Below are positions 60,050 through 64,000 of a DNA stretch of 64,000 nt, in pieces. The DNA is from Bicyclus anynana (Eukaryota; Arthropoda; Insecta; Lepidoptera; Nymphalidae), in the NCBI RefSeq assembly GCF_947172395.1, contig NC_069108.1, positions 1-64,000 of the forward strand, given 5' to 3'. Made by a program: the position numbers and the translations under genes. Positions within the stretch are counted from its first letter, which is position 1, and the number at the start of each line of letters is the position of its first letter. Below the pieces are notes generated by a model that did not search any database, was not told where the DNA came from, and worked only from the letters and a program-made list of their open reading frames with translations.

Positions 60050-61759
60050 CCTCCCCCCTTAAGCTTGAAGCACGATGAAGAAGAAGGCTGCTGCTGTTGT
60101 TCCTGCAACTGCAACTGCTGATGATTCTCTATCGTTGCTGGTAGTCCTCGACGACGACGAAGGTACCACCTCAGGATGACGGCTACGACGACAAGGGTCG
60201 CAATAATATATAAACAAAGGGTAGGCCAGCTGGGTGCGATATTAATTGTTGGTGTTTCTTCATTTTGCTGAATGATCTGCGTCTTCCTTAATAATTCATT
60301 TAAGTTATCCAGAGGGATGTCTTCCAGATGTAATGTTATTTGTGGGTTAATTTCCATTGAAGTGCTCATTTGTGGCAAGGGGATGCTTTCCTTGATCTTT
60401 ACAAATTTCAAGTGAGTTTGCAAACTCCTGCCAGCTATTTCTACGATGCATTTATTATTAATTGTTATAAGGACAACGCCATGGTTCCTTTGGTACTGGA
60501 CATCATTCCCGCAGGTTGTCTTGATGACTTCTTCCTTTTTTATTATAATAATCCAGCTATTATCCTTTATTTGCTTTATCATATTATCTTCAAAATCTGC
60601 GGCAGCGTATGTGCAATTAGTTGGGTTTTCATGTTGAAGTAGCTGAGCGATGCAATCTTGAGAGTTTTTCAGTGATTTCCATTCCAAGTGACGGCAAATG
60701 GAGTTTTCCTCGGTGATCATCGAACACGGTTCGTGAGGATACGCGAACTTGTTGCTTCCCAAAATAAGGTAAGGATATTTTGGAATGAGGATAATATTTT
60801 GTTGATTGGGAATGGAATATAAGTGAAGTAAACTATAGGGATAGTTAGTTACTAACGGTATTTCCAAAACAAAGTTCAGCGACTCATTGGTGCTGTAAGC
60901 TTTAACTATTATAGCTTTTTCTAATAAATGAATGTTTTCGACTGTTGGTGAATACGGTAATCGTAAGTTATTTTTATTAATATCCCTTTCTATTTTAATT
61001 AATTCAGATACTAGATAACTAGGATCAACCACGCTCGGATGCAATCGTCCTAAATGAGAGAACGTTAAAGCGTTTTCCAATGTGAGTAATCTATCAAAAA
61101 TCTGTTGCAAAGCTATCTCTATCTGACTACATATGCTATTTATGTGCAATTGATTATCTAAAGCTCCATTTTGCTTGTTTAAACCTTGTATTGCTTTAGA
61201 TAACTTCCTTTGATTATTACTAATATTTTCCAAACCCTGTTTATATTCATTCATGAAATCTGTCATTAAACCTAATGTTTGGTGTTGTTTATTTAATGCT
61301 ACCCGCTTTATTTGTTGAATTTCGTTTTCTATTCTAATGGCATCTTCTTGATCCATATTTCCAGTAATGGCTTTTACTATTGAACCTAATCCATTAATTA
61401 GACCTCTCTTAACTCTAGGCAAATAAGTTCTACCTGCACTAATCATCTTAGATCCTAGATAAACTAATTTACTTTCGACTTTATCGATTAAGTATTCTAT
61501 TTGTTTCCTAAGAACTAAACTATGTCTATAATATGACGTATTCGTCTGAATTAAATTGAATGTGATATAATCACGACTAATTTCTACGTATATATCTCTT
61601 AAGTTGCTTATATTATAAACTATAACTAAGTGATAGGTATCCACTTGGTGATGAGCGGTTGCTTCCTTAAGAATCATCACTCCATTGTGGTTATCTATTG
61701 GTTCGATAACAGCGGCGACTCCGAAGAACCAGAGGGCTGCACCGACGGTGAAGACGGTT
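60034..61759 (-). CDS. env: Errantivirus envelope, baculovirus-F-like fusion protein
   Basis: Class I-type membrane fusion protein that would sit in the viral envelope or host cell membrane. The frame is open from a stop near 61772 to the stop at 60034. The first in-frame ATG is at 61677, but the hydrophobic signal-like stretch is encoded before it, from about 61758 to 61700. A splice acceptor (TTTTTCAG, ending at 61760) precedes that stretch, so I place the exon start at 61759 and infer that the initiator comes from an upstream exon, as in other errantiviruses. Counted from codon 61680: furin site RVKR at 89-92, a Gly-rich fusion-peptide-like segment after it, heptad-like helices about 110-215, a THLGRL-like FSHLGRLHPS block near 230, a membrane anchor about 487-507, then RRRR and a Gln/Ser-rich tail. 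No stop or frameshift interrupts it. The tail overlaps the polypurine tract and LTR. Confidence 0.88.
60050..60060 (-). other. Errantivirus polypurine tract
   Basis: The minus strand reads AAGGGGGGAGG just before AGTTATATC. It is the expected plus-strand primer, and it is also read as the Lys-Gly-Gly-Gly near the env C-terminus. Confidence 0.85.
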
Positions 61760-63705
61760 CTGAAAAATTTCCAGGACGTCTAAGCATTCTGAAATGCACT
61801 CTAATAGACTTCGAATTCACATGTTTACCTATTATTTCTGCAATCTGCTCAGGATGAATGTGAATAATCGTATATGGTCCTATATATTTAGGTTCTAACT
61901 TATTACTACGAGAACTCTTAGCTACTTGTTTATAAACCTTATCTCCTACTTTAAACGTTGCTGTATTCTTACATCGAATTAGCTTTGGACCTCTGTCACT
62001 AAAAATTGTTTTAACTACTTGAGAAAATATAGGATATAACTCTTCGTTGTAAAAATAACAATGAAATATCCTGTCAGGAATAGTATGTTCTTTCAAAAAC
62101 TTAATAATTTGTAATTCTGTATCGTTAATTGGTATAAAAACATCTTTAATTACAATTTTACCTTTTGTTCTATCATCTACTTTATATTCTGATCCCGGTG
62201 ATCTTCTAATGTGAAATTGTTTTAGCTGTCGATCTATCGCATCAGATATTTCAGGTATTTTATACGGTAATTCTGACTCTAATTGGATAGATTCTTGTGT
62301 CTCTTTTTGTTCACTAGTGATAGGATTTTGAATTGAATCTGAACTGAATTCACTAATGGTGGGATTTATTTGAGGAATTGTAGAAGCATCTATTAGTGTT
62401 TCTAAATCTATTCCTTCTAAATCATCTGGAATATGCGAAGTTCCAGGTTGCGGTTGGGTTTCTTGACCTAAAATTAATTCTAATAATTGTTCATCCGACA
62501 TCGGAACAGTTTCCACGTCGTTGTTGTAAACTATTTTAACTCGCGATAACGCATCTGCGTTTGTGTTTTGTTTCCCTTTCTTATATTGGACATCGAAATC
62601 ATACTCAGCTAATTTTAATCTCCAACGTGTTAATTTTGAACTAGGGTCCTTAAGGGACATAACCCACGTCAGTGGACGGTGGTCTGTGAATATTGTAAAC
62701 CTTTTTCCATATAAGTATGGGCGAAAGTATTTCGTTGCCCAAACTATGCTTAATAGTTCTTTCTCTATTGTTGAATATTTTTGTTCTGTATCTGACAATG
62801 TTCTGGAAGCAAAGGCTACCGGTTTATCCGAACCAACCTTTCCTTGGGATAATACTGCGCCTACGGCAACGTCTGAAGCGTCAGTAGTAAGTATGAATGA
62901 TTCCTCAAAATTTGGGTATTGTAGTACAGGAGAATTCATAAGAATTTCTTTACACTTTTCAAAGGATTCTATGAACTCGGGCGTTATTAACACTTTTGCT
63001 TTCTTTTTTAAGCATACGGTTAAGGGTTTTGTTAACTTTGCAAAATCTTTTATAAATTTCCTATAGTAACCTACAAGTCCTAAAAATGATTTGATTTCTT
63101 TCTGGGTTTTAGGCATAGGAAATTGTTTAATGGCTGCTACTTTATCTGCATTCGGTTTAAGACCTTCATCTGTCAATGTATGACCTAAAAATTTTACTTG
63201 TTTTTGTAGGAATTCTGATTTGTTTAATTGTATTTTTAGATTATGTTGCCTAAACCTATTAAAAACATACGTACATTTGTCTATATGTTCCTGTAACGAT
63301 GTACTATAGATAATTACGTCATCTAAGTAAGTTAGTACACCATCTATACCACGAAGAACTGAGTCCATTAGACGTTGAAATGTACTTGGTGCGTTCTTTA
63401 GACCAAACGGCATACGTAAGAATTCGTAATGACCTCTTTCTGAAGAAAACGCTGTTTTTTCTATATCATCTGGGTTCATTTCCACTTGATGATATCCTGA
63501 AGCTAAATCTAATGTTGTAAAATATTGTGCACGACCTAATTTATCTAAAATATCATTAATATTAGGTAGTGGGTACTTGTCTTCGATAGTTTTTTCATTT
63601 AATTTTCTGTAATCAATGACAAGTCTCCATTTTTGTTCACCTGTAGCATCTAACTTTTCCGGAACTATGTGAACTGGGCACGACCAAGGTGAATCACTTT
63701 CTCTA
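61695..63705 (-). pseudogene. pol: Errantivirus pol, reverse transcriptase to integrase C-terminus, integrase core deleted
   Basis: Open to the stop at 61695; the first ATG is at 63485 but the same frame continues upstream with good reverse transcriptase sequence to about 63705. Counted from 63485: reverse transcriptase YLDD at 53-56; RNase H with D202, E243, D268 and D311; a variable linker to about 450; then a pre-integrase segment ending KLIRC near 505. This is followed at once by the integrase C-terminal region (FKVGDKV, and GPY at 536-538). The integrase HHCC zinc finger and D,D35E core that belong between them are absent, an in-frame loss near 61960-61975. The last 65 bases overlap the env exon in another frame. 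Reverse transcription motifs look intact, but this copy could not supply integrase. Confidence 0.85.
61752..61768 (-). promoter_or_regulatory. Probable env splice acceptor
   Basis: The minus strand reads AAATTTTTCAG with AG at 61761-61760, inside the end of pol. Downstream, the env frame is open with a signal-like hydrophobic stretch and no ATG until 61677. This fits spliced env messages known from gypsy-like errantiviruses. The donor is outside the window. Confidence 0.6.
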
Positions 63706-64000
63706 TATTTTGTTTTAATAAACTATCAATTTGTTTTTTAATTTCTTGTTTTTGTTTCGGTGCTTGTCTATAATTTCTAACAAAAATGGGAGTGTCGTCC
63801 GTAAGACGAAGTTTATGTTTCACTTGATGTGTAAATGTTAAAGGCAATTCTTCTGCATAGAATATGTCTCTATAATTAAAACAAAGTCTTTTTATTTCTC
63901 GTTTTTCTTCTTCGCTCATGTGGTCTGTTCTAAGTCTACTTAAATTATTTTTTAGAATATTATCAATTTTGTGAACTGATAATGAGTTGTTTACAGTTGA
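63665..64000 (-). pseudogene. pol: Errantivirus pol, upstream part, frame-broken and cut by the window edge
   Basis: Frame open from the right window edge to a stop at 63665; the ATG at 63919 is internal. It encodes the segment between protease and the reverse transcriptase palm, with RDIFY, the LTFT block and TDDTPIF typical of gypsy-like pol. Near 63700-63708 the homology passes to a different frame (that of the downstream pol part), consistent with loss of one base in a run of A and G on the coding strand. After that point this frame reads a few unrelated codons and stops. It could be a real mutation or an assembly error. Confidence 0.8.

Larger units (their letters stand above)
59841..64000 (-). 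mobile_element. Gypsy-type errantivirus, 3' part, defective in pol
   Basis: Minus-strand element running off the right window edge: end of pol, env, polypurine tract and start of the 3' LTR. Pol has gypsy-type reverse transcriptase (YLDD) and RNase H, and env is of the baculovirus-F-like type, together typical of insect errantiviruses. The pol coding is damaged (frame break near 63704, integrase core missing). Gag, protease and the 5' LTR are outside the window. The left limit is a guess based on an AGTTA...TAACT terminal match. Confidence 0.85.

Noticed and set aside
60370..60642. Plus-strand frames opposite env
   Set aside because: Shadows of the minus-strand env.
61630..61857. Plus-strand frame at the pol-env junction
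   Set aside because: Shadow of overlapping minus-strand coding regions.
61980..62010. SDRG motif in pol as the second catalytic Asp of integrase
   Set aside because: It lies before the conserved KLIRC segment, which precedes the integrase zinc finger, and no Glu follows at D35E spacing. It is a linker residue.
62563..63066. 167-codon plus-strand frame opposite pol
   Set aside because: The minus strand encodes clear RNase H and reverse transcriptase; the plus-strand peptide has no domain.

Overview
The window looks like a holocentric-insect, most likely lepidopteran, chromosome segment made almost wholly of repeats. The lepidopteran call rests on recognising, from memory and without a search, the tRNA-headed SINE whose tail reads through the stretch near 58430-58530, a Helitron with the 3' hairpin plus CTAG end usual in moths and butterflies, and the interspersed repeat that starts with a TTCCGTAGT motif and ends near a CCGACACGC motif. 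No single-copy host gene can be named.

Layout. (1) 1-41192 and 45637-55409: one head-to-tail satellite array, about 367 monomers of 140 bp, all in the same orientation. Diagnostic variants recur at fixed distances and show several nested higher-order repeats (2800, 1680, 3392 and 2660 bp) plus an 8.7 kb segmental copy. Eight monomers share one identical 54-bp deletion. (2) 41193-45636: a complete Ty1/copia retrotransposon inside one monomer, with identical 167-bp LTRs, a 5-bp TATTC target duplication, an initiator-tRNA-Met half-molecule primer site and one intact 1322-codon gag-pol frame. (3) 55410-59840: a mosaic of decayed interspersed repeats (three SINE copies, a Helitron inserted in one of them, a long-armed palindromic element, tandem repeats) with a promoter-like stretch next to the satellite. 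(4) 59841-64000, minus strand: the 3' part of a gypsy-type errantivirus, with pol, env and the start of the 3' LTR. Its pol has lost the integrase zinc finger and catalytic core and carries a one-base frame break. Its env is open, with furin site, fusion peptide and membrane anchor, and appears to be expressed from a spliced message.

The most interesting signal is in the satellite monomer. In order and at canonical distances it carries a CTAAC branch-point match, a pyrimidine tract and an AG directly joined to GTGAGT. That is the arrangement of a recursive (zero-length exon) splice site, repeated every 140 bp for 51 kb. It is best developed in the second monomer subfamily. Whether the array is transcribed or spliced cannot be seen from DNA.
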